The notes beneath the pieces are model-generated. The model saw only the letters and a list, made by a program, of their open reading frames with translations, had not been told where the DNA came from and searched no databases. The position numbers were made by a program, and so were the translations under genes. Shown here one piece after another: positions 1 through 8,948 of a stretch of 64,000 nucleotides of DNA (position 1 is the stretch's first letter; each line of letters starts with the position of its first letter). This DNA is from Synechococcus sp. BL107. GTDB taxonomy: Bacteria > Cyanobacteriota > Cyanobacteriia > PCC-6307 > Cyanobiaceae. The stretch lies in the NCBI RefSeq assembly GCF_000153805.1, contig NZ_DS022298.1, positions 318,616 through 382,615 of the forward strand, given 5' to 3'.

Positions 1-665
1 GTCCAACTGCCATAGGCATCCGGCTGAAGACGGAACGGTCCACGGAACACCCCACGGTTCCAACGCAAGCCATCGGGGGCTGTGATCTGCAAAGGGCCCT
101 TGATCGGCTGCACACCCTCAGGGGTGTCCAGGGTCGGTTCAACCGTGGCATGAACACGACGCGTCCACTCCCGCACCGAGGTTCCGTCTGGAGCAATCGA
201 ACCCTGAGGAGCCCAAACCTCCCAATCGTTGGGATGGGCCACAGACGCCGTCACCCCTAGCGCTCGCCAGCGCTGGGCCAAGCGCTCCGCCGATTCGAAA
301 CTCGCAAACGGCCCAGCGATTCGTCGCGCCAACATCACCGGCTCTGGCAATGCCACCGATCGCCAGCGCACGGTGAAACTGGCAGCAGTCCAACTCCCAC
401 CAGCCCCATCTTCAAGCGTGAGCGGAGCGCCGGCACTCGAGAGCTGAAGCGGCATCGCCGCTGGATGGGAACCGAGATGGTCCTCAAGGGCCACCCAAAG
501 AACGGGCTCCGCCCGGGACAACTGCGGAGGGCGAGGAACCGGGCGATGGGTGGCCAGTGTCACAAGGGCCGGCACCTCATCGGATGCTGATGGGGCAGCC
601 AGCTCCCTCGCCCCACAGCCGCAGGCGAGGCCAAGAAGCATCGAGAACGACAACAGCCGAATCAT
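1..665 (-). CDS. SpoIID/LytB domain protein, putative lipoprotein (3' end cut by window edge)
   Basis: Reading leftward from ATG at 665, the frame stays open to base 1, so the C-terminal part lies outside the window. The first residues ([18 protein letters not shown]) look like a signal peptide ending in a lipobox-type Cys, so the product is probably exported and membrane-anchored. The rest, including the segments [20 protein letters not shown] and VRPW-like [11 protein letters not shown], resembles the N-terminal part of cyanobacterial SpoIID/LytB-like proteins, which are linked to peptidoglycan remodelling. It is divergent from rpmI with 57 bp between start codons. The family assignment is by resemblance; the conserved SpoIID core is mostly beyond the edge. 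Confidence 0.7.
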
Positions 666-722
666 CTACAAAAGGCGCACCGGGACGTATTGTTGTTGTT
701 TGTGCCCCGTTCGAGCAGAGCA

Positions 723-920
723 ATGCCCAAGCTGAAGACCCGCAAAGCTGCCGCCAAGCGGTTCAAAGCAACCGGCACTGGCAAGTTCCTTCGTCGTCGC
801 GCCTTCCGAAATCACCTGCTGGACCACAAAACTCCAAAGCAGAAACGACACCTCGGCACCAAGGCCGTTGTTGATCGCACCGACGTTGAGCGCGTCACAT
901 TGATGATGCCCTACGCCTGA
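723..920 (+). CDS. rpmI: 50S ribosomal protein L35
   Basis: This 65-residue basic protein begins [20 protein letters not shown], the standard L35 start, and contains the conserved [10 protein letters not shown] segment. It is a component of the large ribosomal subunit. An in-frame upstream start at 690 would add 11 residues not seen in L35 proteins, so ATG at 723 is chosen. rplT follows 53 bp downstream, the usual rpmI-rplT pairing; infC is not present upstream here. Confidence 0.97.
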
Positions 921-973
921 GCAGAGACGCTCGCGCCCACTGTTCGTTCCACCTGATCTAATCCTTTCCCTGT

Positions 974-1321
974 ATGGCCCGCGTTAAAAGAGGCAACGTC
1001 GCCCGTAAGCGCCGCAATAAAATCCTGAGGCTCGCCCGCGGCTTCCGCGGTGGCAACGGCACCCAGTTCCGCACCGCAAACCAGCGGGTGATGAAGGCGC
1101 TTTGCAATGCCTACCGCGATCGCCGTCGTCGCAAGCGCGACTTCCGTCGTTTGTGGATTGCACGCATCAATGCAGCAGCTCGCATGAACGGCGTGAGCTA
1201 CAGCCGCTTAATGGGTGGTTTGAAAAAAGCGGATGTCCGGATCAACCGCAAGATGCTGGCGCAGCTGGCCGTCGCAGATCCCACCAGTTTCACAACCGTG
1301 GTGACTGCAGCGAAGAGCTGA
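974..1321 (+). CDS. rplT: 50S ribosomal protein L20
   Basis: The 115-residue product has the typical L20 beginning [21 protein letters not shown] and the [15 protein letters not shown] segment. L20 binds 23S rRNA early in 50S assembly. It is the second gene of the rpmI-rplT pair and is followed 9 bp later by the GTG start of the Ycf37-like gene, suggesting co-transcription. Length and start are standard for the family. Confidence 0.98.
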   Translation: MARVKRGNVARKRRNKILRLARGFRGGNGTQFRTANQRVMKALCNAYRDRRRRKRDFRRLWIARINAAARMNGVSYSRLMGGLKKADVRINRKMLAQLAVADPTSFTTVVTAAKS

Positions 1322-1330
1322 TCTAAATCT

Positions 1331-1846
1331 GTGAATTTGCTGCCCCAGACCTATCTACTGGGCCTGGTCGGCCTGCTCACCGTTGTTGCGGTGATCGTTG
1401 GCCGACAGCTTCTTCGCGTTCGTCGTGATGAAGCGCGTTTCGTTCAACTTGAACAAGCTGGTACTGCAGCCTCACGGCAGTCTGCAGACCTCTATGAGCT
1501 GGGTTCGGTTCAATTACGAAAACGCCTGTACCCCCAAGCAGCTGCAACGCTCAAGCAGGCCTTAAAAAGACTGAGCGACGAGCCCAATGAAGCGCGGGCA
1601 TTGATTGAAAACGCCCTGGGCTTTGCCCTTGCCGCACAAAAGGATTACGACAACGCCATCAAGCATTACAAATTGGCTTTAAGAGCGAAAGATGATTATC
1701 CAGTTGCAATTAATAATCTTGCCTTTGCGCAAGAAAAACTTCTCAAATACGAAGAAGCAATTGCACTTTATAAGAAAACATTAGAGCTCGAGCCTAATAA
1801 TTCAACAGCCAAAAAAGGCATCAAAAAGCTCGAAAAGCGTTCTTAA
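1331..1846 (+). CDS. Membrane-anchored TPR protein, Ycf37/Pyg7-like
   Basis: The 171-residue protein starts at GTG 1331, 9 bp after rplT. One N-terminal membrane segment (about residues 7-26, LLGLVGLLTVVAVIVGRQLL) is followed by TPR-type helices from about residue 50 to 165 (for example YDNAIKHYKLALRAKDDYPV and YEEAIALYKKTLELEPNNS). A single anchor plus three TPRs and this length match Ycf37, a thylakoid protein known to help photosystem I assembly or stability. The assignment is by architecture and N-terminal resemblance; another TPR protein is possible. Codons become AT-richer in the last third. Confidence 0.65.
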   Translation: MNLLPQTYLLGLVGLLTVVAVIVGRQLLRVRRDEARFVQLEQAGTAASRQSADLYELGSVQLRKRLYPQAAATLKQALKRLSDEPNEARALIENALGFALAAQKDYDNAIKHYKLALRAKDDYPVAINNLAFAQEKLLKYEEAIALYKKTLELEPNNSTAKKGIKKLEKRS

Positions 1847-1867
1847 ATACCGTCTCATTAAACCGAC

Positions 1868-2413
1868 TTACCAAAGCGGTTGAATCGGCAATTCAGCCTG
1901 GCAAGCACTCGTTAGTGCCAAACGTCCTCCCAATCCAGAACTCGGATCAACGTCGTTGATCAAGCGTGGGGATTGCCAACCCGTTGGGCTAAAGCCCTGT
2001 AAGCCGAGAAACACCCCACCTGGCTCAACGCCTGCGATCAATTCATCACTCAAGGGGATCAAATCAAGTTGATCCGACTTGGCATGAAGATTGCCCTGAA
2101 CCGAAGTTGTCACAGTGCCCAAAGTCATGGTTCCCCGCAAATCAACGATCTGACCAATCGCGTTGAGATCGGACAACTCCAAGGCCACATCAACGGTTGG
2201 AGACCCATCAAACGGTTGGAACGTGCCACACCATTGACGCGGAAGAGTCGAAACAAGATCTGCGGCCCGAGCAACGGGATCAAAACTCTCCACTTGGTTC
2301 TGGTCCACTTGAACCGGGATCGCCAATTGGATCGGATCGAGAGGCAGCTGTGGATTGGTTTGAAACGGGACCTGACTGCCAACAGGTAGATCCATGGCAA
2401 GCAGGAGGGGCAT
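1868..2413 (-). CDS. Conserved-looking hypothetical protein
   Basis: I do not recognise a named domain in this protein of about 181 residues. It has an extended, proline- and leucine-rich N-terminal part (NPQLPLDPIQLAIPVQV), then a beta-rich region (WCGTFQPFDGSPTVDVALEL) and ends in LTSACQAELPIQPLW, a pattern like small extracytoplasmic proteins of picocyanobacteria. The start is uncertain: ATG at 2413 is used, TTG at 2422 and ATG at 2395 are alternatives, and no convincing signal peptide results from any of them. It converges on the Ycf37-like gene (21-bp gap) and diverges from thiG. Confidence 0.6.
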   Translation of the reverse strand: MPLLLAMDLPVGSQVPFQTNPQLPLDPIQLAIPVQVDQNQVESFDPVARAADLVSTLPRQWCGTFQPFDGSPTVDVALELSDLNAIGQIVDLRGTMTLGTVTTSVQGNLHAKSDQLDLIPLSDELIAGVEPGGVFLGLQGFSPTGWQSPRLINDVDPSSGLGGRLALTSACQAELPIQPLW

Positions 2414-2464
2414 GGAAGACAAGGGATGATGGAAGCACGGTAGGCCCTTTTGCTCAGACGCGTC

Positions 2465-3286
2465 ATGGTTTGCACCTCTAACGGATCCGACCCCTTAACC
2501 ATCGGCGGTCGACGATTTGGATGCCGCTTATTGACCGGGACAGGTAAATATCCATCCATCGACTGCATGCAAAGCAGCATTGAGCGTTCCGCTTGCGAAA
2601 TGGTGACCGTGGCCGTACGCCGGGTTCAAACAGGAGCCGCCGGGCATACAGGACTCATGGAAGCCATCGACTGGTCACGCATCTGGATGCTTCCCAACAC
2701 AGCGGGATGCACCAACGCCGAGGAAGCCATTCGCGTCGCGCGACTGGGGCGAGAACTCGCCAAATTGGCCGGCCAAGAGGACAACAACTTCATCAAGCTG
2801 GAGGTGATTCCAGACAGCCGACATCTCTTACCCGATCCGATTGGGACGCTTCACGCCGCAGAAGCACTGGTGAAAGAGGGATTCACAGTGCTGCCCTACA
2901 TCAATGCAGACCCTCTGCTCGCGAAACGCTTAGAAGACGTTGGTTGCGCCACAGTGATGCCTCTCGGATCCCCCATCGGGTCAGGACAAGGGCTCAACAA
3001 CGCCGCGAACATCGCCTTGATCATTGAAAACGCGACGGTTCCTGTCGTTGTTGATGCCGGCATCGGCGTCCCCAGCGAGGCCGCCCAAGCCATGGAAATG
3101 GGGGCCGATGCCGTCTTGGTCAACAGCGCAATTGCCCTGGCTGGTGACCCCCCATCCATGGCTGAAGCCATGGGCAAAGCGGTGATCGCTGGTCGCATGG
3201 CCTACAGCTCCGGTCGACTGCCTCGACGGGGCCAAGCCTCCGCAAGCTCTCCGACCACAGGGCTGATCTCAGGTAAAGACAAATGA
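2465..3286 (+). CDS. thiG: Thiazole synthase ThiG
   Basis: ThiG condenses 1-deoxy-D-xylulose 5-phosphate, dehydroglycine and the ThiS thiocarboxylate into the thiazole phosphate of thiamine, in the cytoplasm. The sequence has the family start [21 protein letters not shown], the [20 protein letters not shown] segment, [15 protein letters not shown], and the TIM-barrel end motifs [10 protein letters not shown] and [20 protein letters not shown]. The length of 273 residues is normal. ATG at 2465 is preferred over TTG at 2450. No TPP riboswitch was recognised upstream, where only 51 bp separate it from the divergent hypothetical gene. Confidence 0.96.
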   Translation: MVCTSNGSDPLTIGGRRFGCRLLTGTGKYPSIDCMQSSIERSACEMVTVAVRRVQTGAAGHTGLMEAIDWSRIWMLPNTAGCTNAEEAIRVARLGRELAKLAGQEDNNFIKLEVIPDSRHLLPDPIGTLHAAEALVKEGFTVLPYINADPLLAKRLEDVGCATVMPLGSPIGSGQGLNNAANIALIIENATVPVVVDAGIGVPSEAAQAMEMGADAVLVNSAIALAGDPPSMAEAMGKAVIAGRMAYSSGRLPRRGQASASSPTTGLISGKDK

Positions 3287-3363
3287 AGGGAGATCAAGTC
3301 TGCGTTACAAACCATGGCGGTAAGCATTTGAACTCATAACGTCCGGGAAATCGCATCGGATCC

Positions 3364-3537
3364 ATGCAAGTCACCACGGAAGATGGCGGTCTTTTGAACG
3401 CCTTTGCCAAAGAGCCCCGCATGGAAGTGATGGATCAAAACGCCAGCAGAGACCGCAATCGCAGCTCCCTGATGATGCTCATCGGCGGGTCCATCCTGGT
3501 GATTGGGCTCATTGCAATCACGGTGGTCATCAGCTGA
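3364..3537 (+). CDS. Ssl1498-family light-harvesting-like mini protein
   Basis: This 57-residue ORF starts MQVTTEDGGLLNAFAKEPRM, matching the N-terminal pattern (TTEEGG-LNNFA-EP) of the cyanobacterial Ssl1498 family. A single hydrophobic helix (about residues 37-56, MMLIGGSILVIGLIAITVVI) follows a short charged linker (DQNASRDRNR). The family is named light-harvesting-like and is presumed thylakoid-associated; its function is not established. It lies alone between thiG (77 bp upstream) and sqdB (75 bp downstream). The small size, clean start and family-specific N-terminus support a real gene. Confidence 0.85.
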   Translation: MQVTTEDGGLLNAFAKEPRMEVMDQNASRDRNRSSLMMLIGGSILVIGLIAITVVIS

Positions 3538-3612
3538 CCAAACACGAGTAAAAAAATCCTTGTAGTAGCTTGCCCCCACTGAGCGTTTTGCTCGTTCCAG
3601 CAGGAGTTTGGG

Positions 3613-4809
3613 GTGAAGGTTCTCGTTCTCGGCGGTGACGGCTTCTGCGGCTGGCCCTGTGCTGTGAACTTGGCGGATCAAGGCCACGAGGTCTTGATCG
3701 TTGACAACCTCAGTCGTCGCAAGATCGACGTCGATCTTGAGGTTGACTCTTTAACGCCGATCACCAGCATCGGAGAGCGACTCCAAGCATGGGAAGAGAT
3801 CGGTGGCAAGCCGATGCGCTTCATCCACATGGACGTCGCCCACGAATATCAGCGCCTGCTCGATTTACTCCGGGATGAGAAACCAAACTCCGTTGTTCAT
3901 TTCGCAGAACAGCGGGCTGCGCCCTATTCGATGAAGAGCAGCGCCACCAAGCGCTACACCGTTGATAACAACGTCAATGGCACCCACAACCTTCTTGCCG
4001 CGATCGTTGAGTCGGGTCTCGATATTCACGTGGTGCACCTCGGCACCATGGGCGTCTATGGCTATGGATCCCATCGTGGGGCGACCATTCCAGAGGGTTA
4101 CTTAAAGGTGGAAGTGCCTCAGCCGGATGGCAGCCGGTTCGAAGAGGAAATCCTTCACCCAGCCAGCCCTGGCAGCGTCTATCACATGACCAAGACGCTG
4201 GATCAGCTGCTCTTCCTTTACTACAACAAAAACGACAAGGTTCGGATCACAGATCTGCACCAAGGCATTGTCTGGGGCACTAACACTGAGGCCACCGATC
4301 GAGATCCACGCCTAACCAACCGTTTCGACTATGACGGCGACTACGGAACGGTGCTGAACCGCTTCCTGATGCAAGCCGCCATCGGCTATCCCCTCACGGT
4401 GCATGGCACCGGTGGCCAAACCCGAGCCTTCATTCACATCCGAGACTCGGTGAAGTGCGTGCAGCTTGCACTCGACAACCCCCCTGAACAAGGCGAGCGC
4501 GTCAAGATCTTCAACCAGATGACCGAAAGTCACCAAGTGGGAGAACTCGCCAACAAAGTGGCTGCTCTTACCGGAGCCAAAGTGAACAACCTGCCCAATC
4601 CCCGTAATGAAGCGGTCGAAAACGATTTGATCGTGGACAACCGCTGCTTTATCGAACTCGGACTGAATCCCACCACCCTGGACGATGGACTTCTGAAAGA
4701 AGTTGTGGAGATTGCGACTCGATTCTCCGACCGCTGCGATCGCAACCGGATCCTTTGCACCTCCGCTTGGACCAAAGACCAAGCCAAGGCCATCGGCAAC
4801 GCCTCCTAA
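3613..4809 (+). CDS. sqdB: UDP-sulfoquinovose synthase SqdB
   Basis: SqdB converts UDP-glucose and sulfite to UDP-sulfoquinovose, the head-group donor of the sulfolipid SQDG in thylakoids. The 398-residue extended SDR has the NAD-binding motif GGDGFCGWP at residues 7-15, the segment HFAEQRAAPYSMK and the catalytic YHMTK (YxxxK). The start is GTG at 3613, preceded by CAGGAG about 7 bp upstream. It is followed 14 bp later by sqdX, so the two sulfolipid genes form an operon. Confidence 0.97.
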   Translation: MKVLVLGGDGFCGWPCAVNLADQGHEVLIVDNLSRRKIDVDLEVDSLTPITSIGERLQAWEEIGGKPMRFIHMDVAHEYQRLLDLLRDEKPNSVVHFAEQRAAPYSMKSSATKRYTVDNNVNGTHNLLAAIVESGLDIHVVHLGTMGVYGYGSHRGATIPEGYLKVEVPQPDGSRFEEEILHPASPGSVYHMTKTLDQLLFLYYNKNDKVRITDLHQGIVWGTNTEATDRDPRLTNRFDYDGDYGTVLNRFLMQAAIGYPLTVHGTGGQTRAFIHIRDSVKCVQLALDNPPEQGERVKIFNQMTESHQVGELANKVAALTGAKVNNLPNPRNEAVENDLIVDNRCFIELGLNPTTLDDGLLKEVVEIATRFSDRCDRNRILCTSAWTKDQAKAIGNAS

Positions 4810-4823
4810 ATCAGGCCTCTCCT

Positions 4824-5972
4824 TTGAAAATCGCCTTTTTCACCGAAACCTTCCTTCCCAAGGTCGATGGCATCGTCACCCGGCTCACCAAAACGGTGAA
4901 ACACCTGGTGGATGCCGGTGATGAGGTGGTGGTGTTTTGCCCTGAAGGTTGTCCAGATGAGTACATGGGTGCTCGCTTAATCGGCGTTCCGGCGATGCCC
5001 TTACCGCTCTACCCCGAGCTCAAGCTGGCCTTACCGCGGCCCGCCGTGTCGGACGCCATTGACTCGTTCCAACCGGACCTCATCCATGTGGTGAACCCTG
5101 CAGTGTTGGGGTTAGGCGGAATCTGGTTGGCCAAGACGAAAAATATTCCGTTGATCGCCAGCTATCACACCCATCTTCCGAAATATCTTGAGCACTACGG
5201 CATGGGCATGCTCGAGCCCTTGCTCTGGGAATTGCTCAAAGCGGCCCACAACCAGGCCCTGCTCAACCTGTGCACCTCGACGGCGATGGTGCAAGAACTC
5301 AGCGACAAAGGCATCCAACACACAGCGCTCTGGCAGCGTGGGGTCGATACGGAGCTCTTCCGTCCGGCCCTGAGAAGCCCAGCGATGCGGCAACGTCTGC
5401 TGGGAAGCCATGACGATCGTGGCGCTCTGCTGCTTTACGTCGGTCGACTGTCCGCAGAGAAGCAAATCGAACGCATTCGTCCGGTCCTAGAAGCTTTACC
5501 CGATACCCGCCTTGCCCTTGTAGGCGACGGGCCCCATCGCCAGCAACTAGAAAAGCACTTCGACGGCACAGCCACCACCTTTGTGGGTTATCTGGCAGGG
5601 GACGATCTTGCAGGGGCCTATGCCAGTGGCGATGCTTTTCTCTTCCCCTCCAGCACAGAAACCCTCGGATTGGTGCTGCTTGAGGCGATGGCGGCAGGAT
5701 GCCCCGTGGTCGGTGCCAACCGAGGTGGCATTCCTGACATCATCACGGACGGCATCAACGGTTGTCTGTACGAACCCGATGGTGACGACGGTGGTGCCGC
5801 GAGCTTGATTCAGGCCACACAACGGTTGCTGGGCAACGACTTAGAACGTCAGGCACTCCGCAGTGCTGCACGATCAGAAGCCGAACGCTGGGGCTGGGCT
5901 GGCGCCACTGAACAACTGCGGGGCTACTACCGCAACGTTCTAAGCCAAGGAACACTGGACGCTGCTGCCTGA
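4824..5972 (+). CDS. sqdX: Sulfoquinovosyltransferase SqdX (GT4 glycosyltransferase)
   Basis: SqdX transfers sulfoquinovose from UDP-sulfoquinovose to diacylglycerol, completing SQDG. The 382-residue GT4 protein has the N-terminal donor-side loop FFTETFLPKVDGIVTR, a central YVGRLSAEKQIERI and the C-terminal EX7E region SSTETLGLVLLEAMAAGCPV. The proposed start is TTG at 4824, which gives the usual MKIAFFTETF beginning; an earlier in-frame start at 4755 would overlap sqdB. This is the last gene before composition turns AT-richer. Confidence 0.95.
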   Translation: MKIAFFTETFLPKVDGIVTRLTKTVKHLVDAGDEVVVFCPEGCPDEYMGARLIGVPAMPLPLYPELKLALPRPAVSDAIDSFQPDLIHVVNPAVLGLGGIWLAKTKNIPLIASYHTHLPKYLEHYGMGMLEPLLWELLKAAHNQALLNLCTSTAMVQELSDKGIQHTALWQRGVDTELFRPALRSPAMRQRLLGSHDDRGALLLYVGRLSAEKQIERIRPVLEALPDTRLALVGDGPHRQQLEKHFDGTATTFVGYLAGDDLAGAYASGDAFLFPSSTETLGLVLLEAMAAGCPVVGANRGGIPDIITDGINGCLYEPDGDDGGAASLIQATQRLLGNDLERQALRSAARSEAERWGWAGATEQLRGYYRNVLSQGTLDAAA

Positions 5973-5986
5973 AGTGGGATAAGACT

Positions 5987-6142
5987 ATGAAATTCTTAAA
6001 CGAAATTAGGATGAACGGCATCTTCAATAAACGCTTGTGTAAAAACGAACCCAGTCCGCACCTAGCTTTGAAATACAAATATTCATGCCTATATCCATTA
6101 CCCACTGCTCAGATTATTTGTAAAAGGATGTTTAAACTGTGA
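5987..6142 (+). CDS. Possible 51-residue leader ORF before legB (doubtful)
   Basis: From ATG 5987 a frame remains open to TGA at 6140-6142, overlapping the GTG start of legB by 3-4 nt. The predicted peptide is Lys/Tyr/Leu-rich (MKFLNEIRMNGIFNKRL at its start) and resembles nothing I recognise. No clear Shine-Dalgarno precedes it. In AT-rich DNA an open run of this length can occur by chance, so this is recorded only as a candidate for a short leader peptide or a gene remnant. It occupies nearly all of the 166-bp space between sqdX and legB. Confidence 0.2.
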   Translation: MKFLNEIRMNGIFNKRLCKNEPSPHLALKYKYSCLYPLPTAQIICKRMFKL

Positions 6143-7134
6143 AAGCATTGGTTACTGGCGCTGACGGATTCATCGGATCGCATCTTGTTGAAAAATTATT
6201 ATCGTCTGGAAAAGATGTAAAAGCATTCTGTTTATACAACTCACTCGGAAGCTGGGGCTGGCTTGACAGCCTCCCCGAAACCTCAAAAGAAGCAATTGAA
6301 GTAATTCTTGGAGATATTCGTGATCCAATATGCGTGAGGGAAGCCATGCGCGGATGCGACCAGGTGTTTCACTTGGCGGCCTTAATTGCAATTCCTTACA
6401 GCTATGTAGCGCCGGCAAGTTACATTGACACTAATATTCATGGCACATTGAACGTGGTTCAAGCTGCAAGAGATCTTGGAGTGACTAACTTAGTTCACAC
6501 ATCTACTTCTGAAACTTATGGCACTGCACAATTTGTACCAATTACAGAAGATCATCCATTAGTGGGTCAGTCTCCATACGCAGCGAGCAAAATCGGTGCC
6601 GACCAGATCGCACTAAGTTACTGGCGCAGCTTTGAAACACCTGTCACAGTATTACGTCCATTCAATACATATGGGCCTCGTCAAAGTGCTCGTGCTGTAA
6701 TTCCAACCATCATTACCCAAATTGCAGCAGGACATCGAAAAATTAAGTTGGGAGCACTTTCACCAACACGTGATTTTAACCATGTCTCCGATACATGTGC
6801 TGCTTTCCAAGCTTTGGCAAATTGCAATTCTGCCTTAGGACAAATTGTAAATGCAGCAAGCAATTTTGAAATCTCTATTGGTGATACAGCCTCACTAATC
6901 GCGAAGGCAATGAATGTGGAGTTGGACATTATTACCGATGAAAATCGTTTGAGGCCTGAGGGCTCTGAAGTTAATCGCCTCTTTGGAGACAATAGTCTTT
7001 TACGACAGCTGACAAATTGGCAACCGCGATATGGTGGACTTGATGGTTTTGAACGGGGAATTACTGAAACAGCTGAATGGTTTAGCAATCCAGCCAACTT
7101 GGCTCTATATCGACCAAATAGTTACTCCATTTAA
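6139..7134 (+). CDS. legB: NAD-dependent NDP-HexNAc 4,6-dehydratase, LegB-like
   Basis: This 331-residue extended SDR carries the Rossmann motif TGADGFIGSH (residues 6-15), HLAALIAIPYSY, TSTSETYG and the active-site YAASK (YxxxK). It matches the LegB group, which in Campylobacter and Legionella removes water from a nucleotide-activated GlcNAc to give the 4-keto-6-deoxy sugar, the first committed step to legionaminic acid. The start is GTG 6139. It opens a five-gene run, with legC beginning 3 bp after its stop. Base composition is visibly AT-richer than in sqdX or mrdA, suggesting transfer. Nucleotide specificity (UDP or GDP) cannot be told from sequence. Confidence 0.85.
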   Translation: MKALVTGADGFIGSHLVEKLLSSGKDVKAFCLYNSLGSWGWLDSLPETSKEAIEVILGDIRDPICVREAMRGCDQVFHLAALIAIPYSYVAPASYIDTNIHGTLNVVQAARDLGVTNLVHTSTSETYGTAQFVPITEDHPLVGQSPYAASKIGADQIALSYWRSFETPVTVLRPFNTYGPRQSARAVIPTIITQIAAGHRKIKLGALSPTRDFNHVSDTCAAFQALANCNSALGQIVNAASNFEISIGDTASLIAKAMNVELDIITDENRLRPEGSEVNRLFGDNSLLRQLTNWQPRYGGLDGFERGITETAEWFSNPANLALYRPNSYSI

Positions 7135-7137
7135 TAA

Positions 7138-8352
7138 ATGAGCTTTGCTTCTATTCCGAAAAGTGAAGACATTCTTAGAGCAATTCATCATGTAGTTGGA
7201 CAGAGCGACCGAGGACATACGATTGGCCTACATGAACCAGATTTCAGCGGCACGCAAGCTTGGGCTTACGTAAAAGATTGTCTGGATACTGGCTGGGTAA
7301 GTACTGCAGGCATCTGGGTGAGTCGGTTTGAAAAAGAGCTTTGCACAGTCACTGGTGCAAAACATGCAATCGCAGTGAGTAATGGAACCGTTGCACTGCG
7401 ATTAGCTTTGCACGTAATTGGGGTCAAGCCAGGCGATGAAGTTGTCTTACCACCGCTGAGTTTTGTAGCAACAGCTAACGCGATAGCTCATCTAGGCGCA
7501 GTTCCACACTTCGTCGATGTGGAAAACTCTAGTTTGGGCCTGTCTCCAACTGCCTTAAATGCACAGCTAGAGAAGGTCACCGAACGAAAAGACGGAGTGC
7601 TGCTAAATCGTGAAACAGGAAGGCGCATCGTTGCTATTTTACCTGTACACGTCTTTGGCTTTCCTGCCCAAATTATTGAGCTGCGGAAGGTGGCTGATGC
7701 TTGGCAATTACCGTTGGTTGAAGATGCGGCAGAAGCCCTCGGAAGCTGGCGTGAGGACATTCACTGCGGCTTGTTTGGGGCGGTGGGAACCCTGAGTTTC
7801 AATGGGAATAAATTAATTACTACTGGCGGCGGCGGAGCTCTACTCACAAACAATGATGAAATAGCCAAAAATGCACGACATCTTTCAACTACTGCTAAGC
7901 AGCAGCACCCCTGGTCTTTTCATCACGATGCAGTGGGTTGGAATGACAGGATGCCCAACCTCAATGCGGCCTTAGGCGTCGCCCAAATCGAAGACCTAAA
8001 TCGTCGGCTTAAAATTAAACAAAAGCTAGCAAAAGAATACATACAAGCATTTTCCAAGCTAGATGGAATCGAAGTTTTGCCCGAACCTCCTGGCTGCAAA
8101 AGTAACTATTGGATGGTAACTCTGCGTTTCACCACTCCTGATCCAGGTGCAGCAAACGCCCAGCGTCTAAGACTTCTTGAAAAAGCACATGAGACCGGGC
8201 TTTTATTACGGCCAATCTGGTCTTCACTGAACGAACTCCCAATGTACACATCATGCCCAGCTGGTCCACTACTCGTTGCAGAAGACCAGGCTCCGAGGCT
8301 GATTAATATTCCCAGCAGCCCACAGCTGCACAATGAGTGGGGTAGGACATGA
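7138..8352 (+). CDS. legC: PLP-dependent sugar aminotransferase, LegC family
   Basis: The 404-residue protein is a DegT/DnrJ/EryC1-type aminotransferase. Visible features are VSNGTVALRLAL, the beta-strand segment PGDEVVLPPLSFVATANAI, VEDAAEALGS (PLP-phosphate and ring contacts) and SFNGNKLITTGGGG with the Schiff-base Lys. In the legionaminic pathway LegC aminates the 4-keto sugar made by LegB. The GC content is low as in legB. Its stop overlaps the ATG of legH (ATGA, 8349-8352), indicating translational coupling. The neighbouring NeuB/NeuC homologues make this assignment more likely than perosamine or viosamine synthesis. Confidence 0.85.
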   Translation: MSFASIPKSEDILRAIHHVVGQSDRGHTIGLHEPDFSGTQAWAYVKDCLDTGWVSTAGIWVSRFEKELCTVTGAKHAIAVSNGTVALRLALHVIGVKPGDEVVLPPLSFVATANAIAHLGAVPHFVDVENSSLGLSPTALNAQLEKVTERKDGVLLNRETGRRIVAILPVHVFGFPAQIIELRKVADAWQLPLVEDAAEALGSWREDIHCGLFGAVGTLSFNGNKLITTGGGGALLTNNDEIAKNARHLSTTAKQQHPWSFHHDAVGWNDRMPNLNAALGVAQIEDLNRRLKIKQKLAKEYIQAFSKLDGIEVLPEPPGCKSNYWMVTLRFTTPDPGAANAQRLRLLEKAHETGLLLRPIWSSLNELPMYTSCPAGPLLVAEDQAPRLINIPSSPQLHNEWGRT

Positions 8353-8948
8353 AGCCCATATTATTGATCGGTTGTGGTGGCCATGCCCGTTCACTAATTG
8401 ATCTAATCGAAACAACAGGTCAGTGGAACATTTTTGGTTTAGTTGGATTCCCTGAAGAAGTAGGAAATAATGTGTTGGGCTATCCAGTAGTTGGCTGCGA
8501 TAAGGATCTAATCACCCTACGCAATACATGTTCCTCCGCAGTACTGGCTCTAGGTCAAATGCCAAATCCTGAACCGCGAAAAAATCTCGCATCTAAGTTG
8601 GAGGCACTAGCTTTTCATACACCTATTTTGATTTCACCCCATGCGGTTGTCAGTCGGCATGCTCGAATTAATGTCGGCACAACAATCGGACATGGGGTTA
8701 TTGTGAATGCAGCAGTAGAAGTTGGTAAATACTGCATTCTCAACAGCTTTGCCTTACTAGAGCATGATGTACGTGTAGAGGATCACTGCCATATCAGTAC
8801 TGGAGCGTTGGTCAATGGAAATGTACGGATAGGAACCGAAAGCTTTGTTGGCAGTGGATCCATGATTCGTGAGGGAATAAACTTGCCTCCTCGATCAGTG
8901 ATTGGTGCAGGAAAACGTGTAATGGGATGGCCATTAAGAGATTCATGA
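8349..8948 (+). CDS. legH: Sugar O/N-acyltransferase of NeuD/PglD family, LegH-like
   Basis: The 199-residue protein has the NeuD-type N-terminal nucleotide-sugar fold (LLIGCGGHARSLIDLI, residues 4-19) and a C-terminal left-handed beta-helix of hexapeptide repeats (from about residue 95, for example IGHGVIVNAAVEVGKYCIL). Members acetylate amino sugars (PglD, LegH) or sialic acid hydroxyls (NeuD) using acetyl-CoA. Lying between a LegC aminotransferase and a NeuB/LegI synthase, N-acetylation of the 4-amino group is the most likely role. It overlaps legC by 4 nt upstream and legI by 4 nt downstream. Confidence 0.8.
   Translation: MKPILLIGCGGHARSLIDLIETTGQWNIFGLVGFPEEVGNNVLGYPVVGCDKDLITLRNTCSSAVLALGQMPNPEPRKNLASKLEALAFHTPILISPHAVVSRHARINVGTTIGHGVIVNAAVEVGKYCILNSFALLEHDVRVEDHCHISTGALVNGNVRIGTESFVGSGSMIREGINLPPRSVIGAGKRVMGWPLRDS

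Noticed and set aside
1845-1885. Possible terminator between the Ycf37-like gene and the convergent hypothetical
   Set aside because: Only imperfect AACCG/CGGTT pairing and no T-run on either strand.
2465-3286. TPP riboswitch in front of thiG
   Set aside because: Only 51 bp lie between thiG and the divergent gene and no THI-box core (CTGAGA ... ACCTGA) was seen.
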